Assembly (NCBI RefSeq): GCF_025399795.1
Contig: NZ_JAODTZ010000052.1
Span: forward strand, 1 to 64,000
DNA length: 64,000 nt
Direction of reading: 5' to 3'
Source: Streptomyces rhizosphaerihabitans
Lineage (GTDB): Bacteria; Actinomycetota; Actinomycetes; Streptomycetales; Streptomycetaceae
Positions 63,733 through 64,000 of this stretch are shown here, in pieces (position 1 is the first letter of the stretch; every line of letters starts with the position of its first letter). The position numbers were made by a program, and so were the translations under genes. Under the pieces are notes generated by a model, which saw nothing but the letters and a program-made list of their open reading frames with translations, was not told where the DNA came from and ran no database searches.

Positions 63733-64000
63733 CTGGCCGCCTCCTCAGTGCTCGCGAGCGAGCCCAGAAGCGGCTCGGCCACCAGGTCGACACCTTCCGT
63801 ACCGACCACCTTGGCCTCGACGATACGGCCGACGGTCAGACCTTCGCCGCTCGTGAACAGCACCTGGCCGTCCGTCTCCGGTGCCTGGTGCGCGGCGCGG
63901 CCGTACGCGCCGTCCTCGTCGTCGAGGGACTCCACCAGCACGTGCACGGTCTCGCCCAGGCGCTCCTCGGCCCGCTGGGCGACCAGCTCCTCGGCCAGCC
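63729..64000 (-). CDS. rimO: Ribosomal protein S12 methylthiotransferase RimO, C-terminal part
   Basis: Only the last 90 codons are in the window; the gene continues past its right edge. The visible part is the end of the radical-SAM region (LAEELVAQRAEERLGETVHV) and the TRAM domain (YGRAAHQAPETDGQVLFTSG, VEAKVVGTEGVDLVAEPL). RimO adds a methylthio group to an Asp of S12. Overlap with pgsA by 4 bp marks a coupled operon. Confidence 0.85.
   Translation of the reverse strand, partial: LAEELVAQRAEERLGETVHVLVESLDDEDGAYGRAAHQAPETDGQVLFTSGEGLTVGRIVEAKVVGTEGVDLVAEPLLGSLASTEEAAR

Overview
The window is about 72% G+C, with GTG and TTG starts, strong GGAGG ribosome sites and a gene set (nrdR-nrdJ, lexA, hflX, rshA, dapF, miaA, miaB, gluRK-gluABCD, recA-recX, lhr-nei, rimO-pgsA-cinA-clgR) that is typical of the conserved chromosomal core of Streptomyces. 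No tRNA, rRNA, CRISPR array, insertion sequence or phage gene was seen. Most genes lie on the minus strand. All assignments come from reading the sequence and from memory of protein families; no database search was run.

Layout. 1-6.5 kb: a DUF4173-like membrane protein, an ADP-ribosylglycohydrolase, a histidine phosphatase, a dimeric alpha-beta barrel protein, a TerD protein and a membrane-anchored hypothetical protein. 6.5-14 kb: the nrdR-nrdJ operon (B12-dependent ribonucleotide reductase and its repressor) with a pair of NrdR boxes, divergent from lexA with its own SOS box, then a DinG/XPD-like helicase. 14-19.2 kb: an NRPS-independent siderophore locus (DABA-type aminotransferase, IucA/IucC synthetase, N-acyltransferase) followed by what reads as the leftover C-terminus of a second synthetase. 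19.6-21.2 kb: a secreted trypsin-like protease and a decayed partial duplicate of it. 21.3-34.8 kb: hflX, an M1 peptidase, rshA, dapF, miaA, miaB and small neighbours. 34.8-42.4 kb: a MazG-like protein, a TAXI substrate-binding protein, and the glutamate uptake system gluABCD with its divergent two-component regulators gluR-gluK. 42.6-45.7 kb: a flavin monooxygenase, and a translationally coupled cysteine dioxygenase and rhodanese. 45.9-64 kb: recA-recX, several membrane proteins, an AraC regulator with azlCD, lhr-nei, an SDR, a Dps protein, clgR, cinA, pgsA and the end of rimO.

How it works together. The region is rich in genome-maintenance genes and shows two layers of damage control. LexA-type boxes precede lexA and recA. 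In addition recA, the DinG-like helicase and lhr each carry a nearly identical LexA-independent promoter (TTGTCAGTGG(C/G), 6 bp, then xAGxxT), which is the RecA-NDp type served in mycobacteria by PafBC. In the two helicase genes the predicted transcription start lies at or within a few bases of the start codon.

A second theme is a set of unrelated short tandem-repeat arrays (11, 16, 21, 25, 28 and 91 bp periods, plus GGGGGT), most of them just after stop codons or between convergent genes. Each array has its own unit sequence. They look like local replication-slippage or fold-back products rather than one dispersed repeat family, and may mark fast-evolving intergenic DNA useful for strain typing.
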